From: Oscillospiraceae bacterium
GTDB lineage: Bacteria; Bacillota; Clostridia; Oscillospirales; JAAYOS01
Direction of reading: 5' to 3'
Assembly (NCBI GenBank): GCA_031264245.1
Contig: JAISEG010000005.1
Location: 62,001-126,000, forward strand
Length of the DNA: 64,000 nt
The position numbers and the translations under genes are program-made. Below the pieces are notes generated by a model. It was not told the DNA's origin and ran no database searches. It was given only the letters and a program-made list of their open reading frames with translations. The first letter of the stretch is position 1; every line of letters starts with the position of its first letter. This document shows, one piece after another, positions 8,768 through 16,703 of this stretch.

Positions 8768-10915
8768 ATGGAACATCAAAAAAATACGAAAACTCCTTGG
8801 TACAAGGAAGTTCATCGATGGTGCCAGATCAATCTCAATGAAATGGACCCTGTCAGCTGCGATGTGGGGTTCTGGCGCAAATACTGGCGTGAGCTCGGCG
8901 CGCAGGGAATCATCGTCAACGCGGGCGGGCTGGTCGCCTTCTATCCGACCGGGCTTGAGTTCCAGACCCGGGCGGCCGGGCTCGGCGACAGGGATTTGTT
9001 CGGCGAGTTCGCGGCGGCGGCAAAGGAGGACGGTCTGGCTGTGCTTGCGCGCACCGACACGAACGCGATTTTTAAGGACGTATACGAAGCCCATCCGGAC
9101 TGGGTCGTCGTCAGACCGGATGGCGCTCCGTTCAGGAACGGCAACAATCTCTATGTCACGTGCATCAACGGTCCCTACCATCTGGAGTTTCTTCCGAAAA
9201 TAATAAAGGAAATCACCGAACGCTATGGCGTCAACGGCTTTGCGGACAACAACTGGGCCAGCGCCACAAAAATGACCGGCATCATCTGCCACTGCGATAA
9301 CTGCAAAAAGGGCTTCATGGAGGCTTACGGGCTGGAGCTTCCGGAAAAGCCGGACATGAACGATATGACCTACAAAAAGTGGATAAAATGGAACTGCGAC
9401 CTCCGCACCCATTTCTGGGATTACATAAACCAAAAGACCGCGGAGCTTGGCGGGGAGGACTGCCTGTATCTCGGTATGATGCCCGCCGAACCCATTGAGG
9501 CCGGATTCCTTTCCCAGGACATTAAGGCAATCGGGGAGCGGGCGAAGTATCTATTGTTCGACCACCAGTCCCGCTATCAGGGCGACGGCTTTGAAACCAA
9601 CAGCTTATCCGGCAACCTGGTTCACGAGGTTGCCGGGTGGGATAAAATTATCGCCTGCTGTCTGCCCATGTACTTCGGTCCCGGCAACTTCCGCAGAATG
9701 CGCAACGCCCCGCTGGAAGCCAGCCTGTGGATGCTTGAGGGGATAAGCGGAGGCTATTCGCCTTGGGCGCATCATATCGGCGCGACATTGAACGACAAGA
9801 GGCAGCTCGCCATTGCCCCGCCGATATTCAAGTGGCACAAGCAAAACGAGCAATACCTGTACGACAGGGAGCCTGTTGCCGCCGCCGGAATTGTATGGAG
9901 CCAGGACAACGTGGATTTCTACGTCCGCGAAAAGTCGCAGGAACGTCACACGTTCCAGTGGAATGGATTTAAACGCGCGATGACCCGGAGCAGAATACCG
10001 TTCATCCCCATACACGCCGACAACATCGCGAAGTACACAGATAAATTGAAGGTGCTGATCCTGCCCAATTTCGCCGCCATGTCCGACGAACAGTGCCGTG
10101 CCGTAACCGATTTTGTAGAGGCAGGCGGCAGTCTTGTGTTCAGCGGAGCCACCGCCACGCTGGATAAGTGGGGGGATGAGCGGAAGGACTACCCTCTTGA
10201 GCGGATCACGGGGATCAAGCGGCTCTATATGACCGACGAGCTTGCAAGCGACGGCGGCGGAGGTGTGTTCATGTCGTCCCGGATTCACACATATATGAGA
10301 TTGCCCGAGCAGCGCCATCCCTTGCTGCGCGGCTTCGAGGAAACCGACCTGCTGCCCCTGGGCATCGGCGTCCACAGCCTGGAGAGCAATGGAATGCTTA
10401 AGCCTGTCGCCACCTACGTGCCGCCCTTCCCTTATTTTCCACCCGATCTCAGCTGGATGAGGGAGCCCGAAACGGACATTCCCGTTGTTCTGGCCGGAGA
10501 GCACCCGTCCGGCGGACGTATCGTATATTTCGCCGGAAATATCGACGGCTGCTATGGTCAAAAGCTCCTGTCCGACCACGGAGACCTGCTCGCTAACGCT
10601 GTACGCTGGGCGGCGGCTGACGATTTGCCGTTCGAGGCGGACGGACCTGGCTATATAGACTTCAAGCTGTACCGCCAGGGGAACCGGCTGATCCTTCATG
10701 CGGTAAATCTGAGCGGATGCAACTATTCCCGTGCCTACGCGGAGGAGGCGCTGCCGGTGGGACCGGTGAAGGTCACCTTCAAAACCGGAGGACTTTCTCC
10801 CAGCCGCGTTCTTCTAACGGTAAGCGGAAAAGAATTTAAGGTCGAACCGCGGGATTCCCGGGTGAGCATAGTCATCGACAGTATAACCGACCACGAGCTT
10901 ATAGTGGTTGAATAG
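8768..10915 (+). CDS. putative glycoside hydrolase with β-galactosidase trimerisation-like domain
   Basis: A 715-residue cytoplasmic protein without a signal peptide. The N-terminal half looks like a TIM-barrel glycosidase: GFWRKYWRELGAQGIIVNAGG, an ITERYGVNGFADNNW strand end and a CHCDNCKKGF cysteine cluster. Residues about 390-600 resemble the flavodoxin-like trimerisation domain of GH42 enzymes (LKVLILPNFAAMSDEQC, VEAGGSLVFSG), followed by a small β domain. Substrate and exact family are not identified; GH42-like or a related unassigned family is most likely. The ATG at 8768 is chosen because GGGAGG precedes it. The gene has its own promoter and terminator. Confidence 0.75.
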   Translation: MEHQKNTKTPWYKEVHRWCQINLNEMDPVSCDVGFWRKYWRELGAQGIIVNAGGLVAFYPTGLEFQTRAAGLGDRDLFGEFAAAAKEDGLAVLARTDTNAIFKDVYEAHPDWVVVRPDGAPFRNGNNLYVTCINGPYHLEFLPKIIKEITERYGVNGFADNNWASATKMTGIICHCDNCKKGFMEAYGLELPEKPDMNDMTYKKWIKWNCDLRTHFWDYINQKTAELGGEDCLYLGMMPAEPIEAGFLSQDIKAIGERAKYLLFDHQSRYQGDGFETNSLSGNLVHEVAGWDKIIACCLPMYFGPGNFRRMRNAPLEASLWMLEGISGGYSPWAHHIGATLNDKRQLAIAPPIFKWHKQNEQYLYDREPVAAAGIVWSQDNVDFYVREKSQERHTFQWNGFKRAMTRSRIPFIPIHADNIAKYTDKLKVLILPNFAAMSDEQCRAVTDFVEAGGSLVFSGATATLDKWGDERKDYPLERITGIKRLYMTDELASDGGGGVFMSSRIHTYMRLPEQRHPLLRGFEETDLLPLGIGVHSLESNGMLKPVATYVPPFPYFPPDLSWMREPETDIPVVLAGEHPSGGRIVYFAGNIDGCYGQKLLSDHGDLLANAVRWAAADDLPFEADGPGYIDFKLYRQGNRLILHAVNLSGCNYSRAYAEEALPVGPVKVTFKTGGLSPSRVLLTVSGKEFKVEPRDSRVSIVIDSITDHELIVVE

Positions 10916-10940
10916 AGGTTACCTAAAATAACCTGGTTTT

Positions 10941-10986
10941 CCCCCTTGCTTCACCGAATACGGTGAAGCAAGGGGGATTTCTTTTT
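10941..10986 (+). terminator. intrinsic terminator
   Basis: CCCCCTTGCTTCACCG and CGGTGAAGCAAGGGGG form a perfect 16-bp stem with the loop AATA, followed by ATTTCTTTTT. It ends the glycosidase transcript. Confidence 0.93.
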
Positions 10987-11062
10987 CAGCAATATCCATA
11001 ATATTCCATTTGGGCGCAGTCTCCTTTCCCCGCGCAGTGTGCTATTCTGTCGTAAAGTCCAC

Positions 11063-11089
11063 TATAGACAGGCTAACTTTAGAATGAGT
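11063..11089 (+). repeat. dispersed TAACTTTAGAATGAGT repeat
   Basis: TATAGACAGGCTAACTTTAG followed by AATGAGT matches the middle arms of the palindrome at 7545-7611 and the copy at 41304-41330. The next bases, AAAGTTAACCTG, pair back with part of it. It sits just upstream of the phage cassette. Confidence 0.6.
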
Positions 11090-11137
11090 AAAGTTAACCT
11101 GAATATGTTCCCGCTCAGCGGGCAAACGGAGGCTCAC

Positions 11138-11404
11138 ATGCCAAGAAAAAAAATATCCGAAACCCCTAAAATCCCCGCGCGCGCAAGCGAATTTGAGGAA
11201 ATGGGTCTCAGCGCCCCAAAGAAGCTGCGCGACATAGCCGACGACCCCGACACCCCCGTAAAGCTAAAAGCGGACATCGAGAGATGGTTTTCCGAGATGG
11301 TGTTCGGCAAGCCGCAATCCGGTTCGGTCAAATCCGAAAGCGGCGAAAAAAAACCGGTCGTAGTTATCAAATTTGAAGGTGAGCTTGAAAAATGGAGCAA
11401 ATAG
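11138..11404 (+). CDS. small phage protein, possible small terminase subunit
   Basis: An 88-residue charged protein encoded directly upstream of the large terminase gene and overlapping it by 13 bp. The start at 11138 (MPRKKISETPK) has GGAGG five nt upstream; an upstream ATG lacks a ribosome binding site. The sequence ASEFEEMGLSAPKKLRDIAD looks helical. No clear helix-turn-helix is seen, and it is shorter than typical small terminases, so the small-terminase assignment rests on position. Confidence 0.6.
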   Translation: MPRKKISETPKIPARASEFEEMGLSAPKKLRDIADDPDTPVKLKADIERWFSEMVFGKPQSGSVKSESGEKKPVVVIKFEGELEKWSK

Positions 11405-12834
11405 GAAAGAAGCGCCCGGGAAAGGAGCCGTATATCTTCACCTTGCTCCGCACCGAGATCCCCAACCCAAGGCAGATCGAGTTTTTCAACGCCGAGGCTC
11501 CGCATATCGCCTACGGCGGCGCGCGGGGCGGGGGCAAGAGCTGGGCCATGAGAAGAAAATTTGTAATGCTGGCGATGCGTTATCCGCGGCTCAAAATATT
11601 GCTGCTCCGACGAAGTATCCCGGAGCTTCGGGAAAACCATATCATCCCGCTTCGCGGCGAGCTTGCCGGCTATGCCAGCTACCGCGGGGATGAGCAGACC
11701 TTCGAATTTCCAAACAGCGCCCGGTTAAAGCTGGGCTACTGCGACAACGAAGGCGACCTCATACAGTATCAGGGGCAGGAGTTTGACGTCATCGGCTTCG
11801 AGGAGGCGACAAATTTCCCTGAGGAGTGGATAGTTTTTATCTGCACCTGCCTGAGAACGACAAAGGGCTATTTCTCCCCCAGAAGCTATTACACCATGAA
11901 TCCCGGCGGACCCGGGCACGAGTATATGAAGCGGCTCTTCATAGACAGGCGCTACAGAAACGGGGAGGAGGCCGAAAATTATATCTTTATCCCCGCCCGC
12001 GTCTATGACAATGCCGTGCTGATGAAGGCGGACCCGAAGTACATCCAGCGGCTTGAGGCGCTCCCGCCGCAAAAGAGAAAGGCGCATCTCGAGGGCGACT
12101 GGAATATCTACGAGGGACAGGTCTTTGAGGAATTCAAGGACGACCCCGCGCGCTACGACGACAGGCTTTACACCCATGTCATCTCCCCCTTTGAGATTCC
12201 GGCGGGCTGGCAGATATACCGCTCCTTTGACTTCGGCTACGCAAAGCCGTTCTCAGTCGGCTGGTGGGCTGTGGACTACGACAAGAGGCTTTACCGGATA
12301 CTCGAGCTTTACGGTTGCGTACACGACGAACCGGACACAGGCATAAAGTGGTCCCCCGACGAAATATTCGGCGAGATACGCAGAATAGAGGAGGAGCACC
12401 GCTGGCTCTCCGGAAAAAAGATTCAGGGCGTCGCCGACCCCTCGATATTTGACGCGTCCAGGGGTGAGAGCATAGCCCAGATGGCGGAAAAGTACCGCAT
12501 ATACTTCGAGCCGGGGGAAAACAGGCGTATTCCCGGCTGGATGCAGCTTCATTACAGGTTTAATTTTGATGCTGGCGGCATCCCCATGATATATATTTTT
12601 TCCTCCTGCAAGGCGTTTATCCGCACAATACCCCTCTTGCAGTATGACAAAAATAAGCCGGAGGACCTGGACACACGGCAGGAGGATCACGTCGCCGACG
12701 AATCGCGTTACATATGCATGGCTCAGATAATCGGTCCCAAGGCGGTAAGCGGCCGGGCGGCACGCATACACGACCCGCTGAGCGAGGATACAAGCTCCGC
12801 CTCGGGCCGCTACGACTGGTACATAAGCAATTAG
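11392..12834 (+). CDS. phage terminase large subunit
   Basis: The packaging motor ATPase/nuclease, 480 residues. It has a Walker A motif GGARGGGKS (42-50), a Walker B-like DVIGFEEA about 90 residues later and the coupling motif SYYTMNPGG. The RNase H-like nuclease domain carries acidic residues in SFDFGYAKP, GVADPSIFD and DHVADESRY. ATPase and nuclease motifs are all present, so the gene looks functional rather than decayed. It overlaps the preceding small gene and is followed 53 bp later by the portal gene. No capsid or tail genes follow. Confidence 0.93.
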   Translation: MEQIGKKRPGKEPYIFTLLRTEIPNPRQIEFFNAEAPHIAYGGARGGGKSWAMRRKFVMLAMRYPRLKILLLRRSIPELRENHIIPLRGELAGYASYRGDEQTFEFPNSARLKLGYCDNEGDLIQYQGQEFDVIGFEEATNFPEEWIVFICTCLRTTKGYFSPRSYYTMNPGGPGHEYMKRLFIDRRYRNGEEAENYIFIPARVYDNAVLMKADPKYIQRLEALPPQKRKAHLEGDWNIYEGQVFEEFKDDPARYDDRLYTHVISPFEIPAGWQIYRSFDFGYAKPFSVGWWAVDYDKRLYRILELYGCVHDEPDTGIKWSPDEIFGEIRRIEEEHRWLSGKKIQGVADPSIFDASRGESIAQMAEKYRIYFEPGENRRIPGWMQLHYRFNFDAGGIPMIYIFSSCKAFIRTIPLLQYDKNKPEDLDTRQEDHVADESRYICMAQIIGPKAVSGRAARIHDPLSEDTSSASGRYDWYISN

Positions 12835-12887
12835 CGTAATTAATAAAACAGTAAAACCACGCCAAATAAGGAAGGATGGTCACAGCA

Positions 12888-14843
12888 ATGAGTAAAAGAG
12901 AAGCTTCACAGCAAAATGATATCGGTCCCGTGCAGACCGAAGGTTCACAGCTCGCCCCGCCGCTCCCGGAAATACCTCCCGCTGGGCAGATATTTCCCAT
13001 CCCCCCCGACAATATCACAGTCGAGGACATCCGCAAGGCGGCGGTCACCCTGCAAAGGTATAAAAACGGGAAAGCAAACCTGGAAAGCCGCATTATAGAA
13101 GACGAGGAGTGGTACAAGCTAAACCACTGGGGGGTTATCCGGCGTCAGAACCAGAGCAAAAATCCGGGTGAAAACCGCCCCGAACCGACCTCCGCGTGGC
13201 TTTTTAACTCAATACTCAACAAGCACGCCGACGCCATGGACAACTACCCCGAGCCCAACGTGCTGCCCCGTGAGCGCAGCGACGAGCCTGACGCCGAGGC
13301 GCTGTCCTCCATACTCCCGGTGATAATGGAGCACAACCGCTTTGAACAAACTTACTCCGACAACTGGTGGGAAAAGCTCAAGCACGGGACGGCCGCGTAC
13401 GGGGTGTTCTGGAACAATGAGCTGGACGGCGGCATGGGGGACATAGACATAACCGCCATCGACCTTCTCAACATATTCTGGCAGCCCGGCATCACAGATA
13501 TCCAAAAGAGCCGCAATCTCTTTATCATCGACCTAAAGGACAAGGATATTGTTGAAGCCGAGTACCCCCACCTCAAGGACAAGCTCGCCGCAAACGCTTA
13601 CGAGGTTAAGCAGTACATACACGACGACGCCATCGACACCTCGGACAAGGTCGTTATAGTGGACTGGTATTACAAGGTCAAAACACCTTCCGGCAGAACC
13701 CTGCTCCACTATGTAAAGTTTACGGGTGAGCACCTGCTTTTCGCGTCGGAAAACATGCCGGAGTATGCCGGCATCGGTTGGTATGACCATGGGATGTATC
13801 CCGTGATTTTTGACAATCTCTTCCCGGAAAAGGGCAGTCCCGTCGGCTTTGGCTACGTCGCCATTACAAAGGATCCCCAGCTGTACATAGACAAGCTCGG
13901 TCAGAATATCCTTGAAAACGCGATGATGGCCACAAAGCCCCGCTATTTCGCCGGGCAGAACACAGGCGTCAACGAGGAGGAATTTCTCGACTGGTCCAAG
14001 CCTATCGTCCATGTGGAGGGCAGCATAAACGAGGAACGGCTTCGTCCCATCGGCGTGACCCCGCTCGACGGAGTATACGTCAATGTGCTTCAAATGAAGA
14101 TAAACGAGCTCAAGGAGACCTCCGCAAACCGCGATTTTTCACAGGGCGGCACCTCCTCCGGCGTCACCGCCGCCGCCGCGATCGCCGCCTTGCAGGAGTC
14201 GGGAAGCAAATCCAGCCGCGATATGATTTCCGCCGCCTACAGAAGCTATACGCAAATCAACTACCTCTGTATCGAGCTTATACGGCAATTTTACGACGAG
14301 GCCAGAGCCTTTAGAATAGTTGGCGGCGGCGTGGGAGCTTATGGCTTTATAGACTACTCCAACAAAAACCTCAGAGGGATATTGCCTCAGGAGGCTCAAG
14401 ACCTGCTTATTTCGGACAGCCCCGTTTCCTCCCGCCGTCCCATATTCGACATTTCCATAAGGGCGCAGAAGCGAAACCCGTACAGCAGGATGTCTCAAAA
14501 TGAGCTTGCAAAGCAGCTCTACAGCATGGGCTTCTTTGACCCGGCGAGGGCGGAGCAGTCGCTCTGCGCGCTTGAGCTTATGGAGTTTGAGGGGAAGGAA
14601 TCGGTCGTCGGGCAGATATCCCGGGGGCAGACCCTCCTGGCGGCGAATGGCGAGCTCAAGGAACAGCTCGACAAGCTTTCCGCCGCTGTAAAGCAGCTGC
14701 TGAGCAGGGTTTCGGGCGCGGGGATGCCCCCCATCGCGGGACCGAACCGGGAGGGTAACGCAAAACCGGAAGCGGGTCGGGTACCGCCGGACGAAAAACC
14801 TGCGGCAAAAAGCATACCGGATGAAAACCCGGATGAAATGTGA
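12888..14843 (+). CDS. phage portal protein
   Basis: A 651-residue protein with features of the large portal family: an N-terminal proline-rich tail, RRQNQSKNPGENRPEPTSAWLFNSILNKHADAMDN, then KHGTAAYGVFWNN and a C-terminal helical/Pro-rich region. It forms the dodecameric DNA gateway at a capsid vertex, to which terminase docks. The ATG at 12888 is preferred because AAGGAAGG lies about 10 nt upstream; the ATG at 12876 would sit on that site. The stop overlaps the next start by 4 bp (GTGA), so the two are translationally coupled. Confidence 0.85.
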   Translation: MSKREASQQNDIGPVQTEGSQLAPPLPEIPPAGQIFPIPPDNITVEDIRKAAVTLQRYKNGKANLESRIIEDEEWYKLNHWGVIRRQNQSKNPGENRPEPTSAWLFNSILNKHADAMDNYPEPNVLPRERSDEPDAEALSSILPVIMEHNRFEQTYSDNWWEKLKHGTAAYGVFWNNELDGGMGDIDITAIDLLNIFWQPGITDIQKSRNLFIIDLKDKDIVEAEYPHLKDKLAANAYEVKQYIHDDAIDTSDKVVIVDWYYKVKTPSGRTLLHYVKFTGEHLLFASENMPEYAGIGWYDHGMYPVIFDNLFPEKGSPVGFGYVAITKDPQLYIDKLGQNILENAMMATKPRYFAGQNTGVNEEEFLDWSKPIVHVEGSINEERLRPIGVTPLDGVYVNVLQMKINELKETSANRDFSQGGTSSGVTAAAAIAALQESGSKSSRDMISAAYRSYTQINYLCIELIRQFYDEARAFRIVGGGVGAYGFIDYSNKNLRGILPQEAQDLLISDSPVSSRRPIFDISIRAQKRNPYSRMSQNELAKQLYSMGFFDPARAEQSLCALELMEFEGKESVVGQISRGQTLLAANGELKEQLDKLSAAVKQLLSRVSGAGMPPIAGPNREGNAKPEAGRVPPDEKPAAKSIPDENPDEM

Positions 14844-15145
14844 TCGAGGTCAAGCTTTCCTCAGACAAGGATTTTTATACCCTTGAAATATCAGGACACG
14901 CGGGCTATGCGGAGTCAAACGACATTGTATGCGCCGGCGTATCCGCGGTAGCCTTTTCCCTTCTGGGCTACATACTGAGCCTGTCCCCCGAGGTCAGCGG
15001 CTTGAATTATACTGCCGAAAGCGGATATTTTAAGCTTGAAGCGGGCGGCGGAGACTTTGTTAAGGCTGCGTTCGGCATGGCTGGGACAGGCATAGCCCAG
15101 ATATGCGGGAGTTATCCTCAAAACGTAAAAATATCCCTCCGATAA
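14840..15145 (+). CDS. Prp-family cysteine protease in a phage cassette
   Basis: A 101-residue Prp (DUF464) protein starting at a GTG that overlaps the portal stop. The catalytic pair of the family is visible: H20 in SGHAGYAESND and C31 in IVCAGVSAV. Host Prp trims the N-terminal extension of ribosomal protein L27, and in staphylococcal phages it also processes capsid or scaffold proteins. Coupling to a portal gene suggests a phage-owned copy that matured virion proteins. The L27 operon is not in this window, so a host role cannot be excluded. Confidence 0.88.
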   Translation: MIEVKLSSDKDFYTLEISGHAGYAESNDIVCAGVSAVAFSLLGYILSLSPEVSGLNYTAESGYFKLEAGGGDFVKAAFGMAGTGIAQICGSYPQNVKISLR

Positions 15146-15164
15146 CCAAGCCTTATCAGATAAC

Positions 15165-15203
15165 TTTCCCGGCAAAACCCACCTTGCGGGTTTTGCCGGG
15201 AAA
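15165..15203. terminator. hairpin between the phage cassette and htrA
   Basis: TTTCCCGGCAAAACCC and its complement form a 16-bp stem with a 7-nt loop. It lies between two convergent genes and can serve both; U-runs are short. Confidence 0.75.
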
Positions 15204-15205
15204 TT

Positions 15206-16387
15206 CTAATATATATCCCCCGAGGATTGAAGCCGGGTCTTTTCGGCAAGCTCGACCTCGAGGGTGGTCTTTACCCCGCCGCGCTTTACCGTTATCTCAA
15301 GGACGTCCCCGACCTCGTGCTCATTTATTATCCTCTTAACCTCGGCTTCGGAAATTATTTCCCTGCCGTCCATGCTGACAAGCATATCCCATGCCTCAAG
15401 TCCATTTCTGTTCATGATCGAGTATACGTATACCCCGTACTCGCTGCGCCGGTACTGGTAAGCTGAGGACATATTGCTGACCGTGACAAGCTGGGCTCCA
15501 AGACCGGGTCTGCCCGTGACATATCCGTGCTCTATAAGCTCCGGGACGACCTTTTTGACCGTGTTTGACGGTATCGCAAAGCCTATGCCCTCAATGTCGT
15601 TTCCTGTGGACTTCGCGTTTACAACGCCTATAAGATACCCGCCGCTGTCAAAGAGCGCGCCGCCCGAGTTTCCCGGATTTATCGCCGCCGAGGTCTGGAG
15701 CAAGGTCATCACATCGCCGTCTATGGAAATTTCCCTGTCCTTCGAACTGATTATCCCCTCTGTCACAGTGCCGCCCAGAGTGCCGAGCGGGTTGCCTATG
15801 GCGACCACCGGCTGTCCTGTCTTCGCCTCGGAGGAATCGGAAAAAGCGACCGCCTTCAAATTTGCCGCCTCAATTTTCAGCACAGCGAGGTCAGTCGCCG
15901 AATCAGCTCCGACAAGCGACGCGGTGTAGTCGGTTCCGTCGCTTGTACGCACCTGTATGGAGGTCGAACCGCTGATAACATGGTTGTTGGTGACGATGTA
16001 CCCGTCACTGCTTATAATTACTCCGCTTCCCGCGCCGCTCTGAATATAGCTGCCGAAAAACGGATGTGTCACCTTAAATTCGGTGGTCACCTCCACCACC
16101 GACTCGGAGCAGCTTGCCGCCACCTTCTCCGCGTAGGCTTGATACTCGGCGGCGTTTTCCGTGCCGCCGGGCTGACTCGTCTGTCCCTCATTGATCACCG
16201 CCGCCCCGTCATACGCATACCCGGCTATGCTGTCCTTCAATACATAGTATACGGCGCCGCCGCCCGCGCAGCCCGCGATTATTGAGGTAATAATCACAAT
16301 GACAATCAACGACGCGGCGGAGCGCCCCTTCCCCGGTCTCCCGCCGCCGTTGTAGGGTCTGAAAGCATCGTTTTGACCGTAATTCAT
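15206..16387 (-). CDS. htrA: HtrA/DegP-family membrane-anchored serine protease
   Basis: A 393-residue surface protease for misfolded secreted proteins. The order is a short basic, glycine-rich cytoplasmic N-terminus, one transmembrane helix (about residues 28-50), a trypsin-like domain and a PDZ domain. The catalytic triad is visible as His in NNHVISG, Asp in ATDLAVLKI and Ser in NPGNSGGALF. The start at 16387 (MNYGQNDAF) has AGGAGG six nt upstream, better than the ATG at 16441. It is a single-gene unit convergent with the phage cassette. Confidence 0.94.
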   Translation of the reverse strand: MNYGQNDAFRPYNGGGRPGKGRSAASLIVIVIITSIIAGCAGGGAVYYVLKDSIAGYAYDGAAVINEGQTSQPGGTENAAEYQAYAEKVAASCSESVVEVTTEFKVTHPFFGSYIQSGAGSGVIISSDGYIVTNNHVISGSTSIQVRTSDGTDYTASLVGADSATDLAVLKIEAANLKAVAFSDSSEAKTGQPVVAIGNPLGTLGGTVTEGIISSKDREISIDGDVMTLLQTSAAINPGNSGGALFDSGGYLIGVVNAKSTGNDIEGIGFAIPSNTVKKVVPELIEHGYVTGRPGLGAQLVTVSNMSSAYQYRRSEYGVYVYSIMNRNGLEAWDMLVSMDGREIISEAEVKRIINEHEVGDVLEITVKRGGVKTTLEVELAEKTRLQSSGDIY

Positions 16388-16475
16388 CTTAGTCCTCCTA
16401 TACCAAAAAGGCTCTTTCTTATCTTTACATAGTATCTGCATAAAGCCATTATATTAATATTACTGCTGAAATATA

Positions 16476-16495
16476 TTTTTTGCAAATCGGCTTTT
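16476..16495. repeat. 20-bp direct repeat, copy 1
   Basis: TTTTTTGCAAATCGGCTTTT is identical to 21393-21412 in the same orientation. The two copies bracket the SLH surface-protein gene. Confidence 0.75.
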
Positions 16496-16502
16496 GCTAA
16501 TA

Positions 16503-16608
16503 ATACTAATCCTCATAAGAAGCATCACGATAAAATCGGCATAAAAACGCTTATATTCAACATTTTTACGCCAATTTTATCGACTGCTCTTCCAATGAAA
16601 ATTAGTAT
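16503..16608. repeat. imperfect palindrome near the SLH gene
   Basis: Outer arms ATACTAAT (16503-16510) and ATTAGTAT (16601-16608), and inner arms CGATAAAATCGGCATAAAAA (from 16528) and TTTTTACGCCAATTTTATCG (16563-16582), pair with few mismatches. The space between htrA and the SLH gene (16388-16703) holds this and a terminator, but no gene. Confidence 0.6.
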
Positions 16609-16660
16609 GAGGAGTGGACAGGATACGATTCTATTTCTAAGAAAGCCATAATACGACAAA

Positions 16661-16693
16661 ACCTCAAGATAAAGCTGACGTTTATCTTGAGGT
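16661..16693 (-). terminator. intrinsic terminator of the SLH protein gene
   Basis: ACCTCAAGATAAA and TTTATCTTGAGGT form a 13-bp stem with a 7-nt loop. On the minus strand it is followed by TTTTGT. Confidence 0.85.
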
Positions 16694-16703
16694 CTGCCGA
16701 ATG

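Noticed and set aside
9605-10699. Long minus-strand open frame (364 codons) opposite the glycosidase-like gene
   Set aside because: It is the antisense of a gene with good motifs, promoter and terminator; the translation has no family features and no ribosome binding site.
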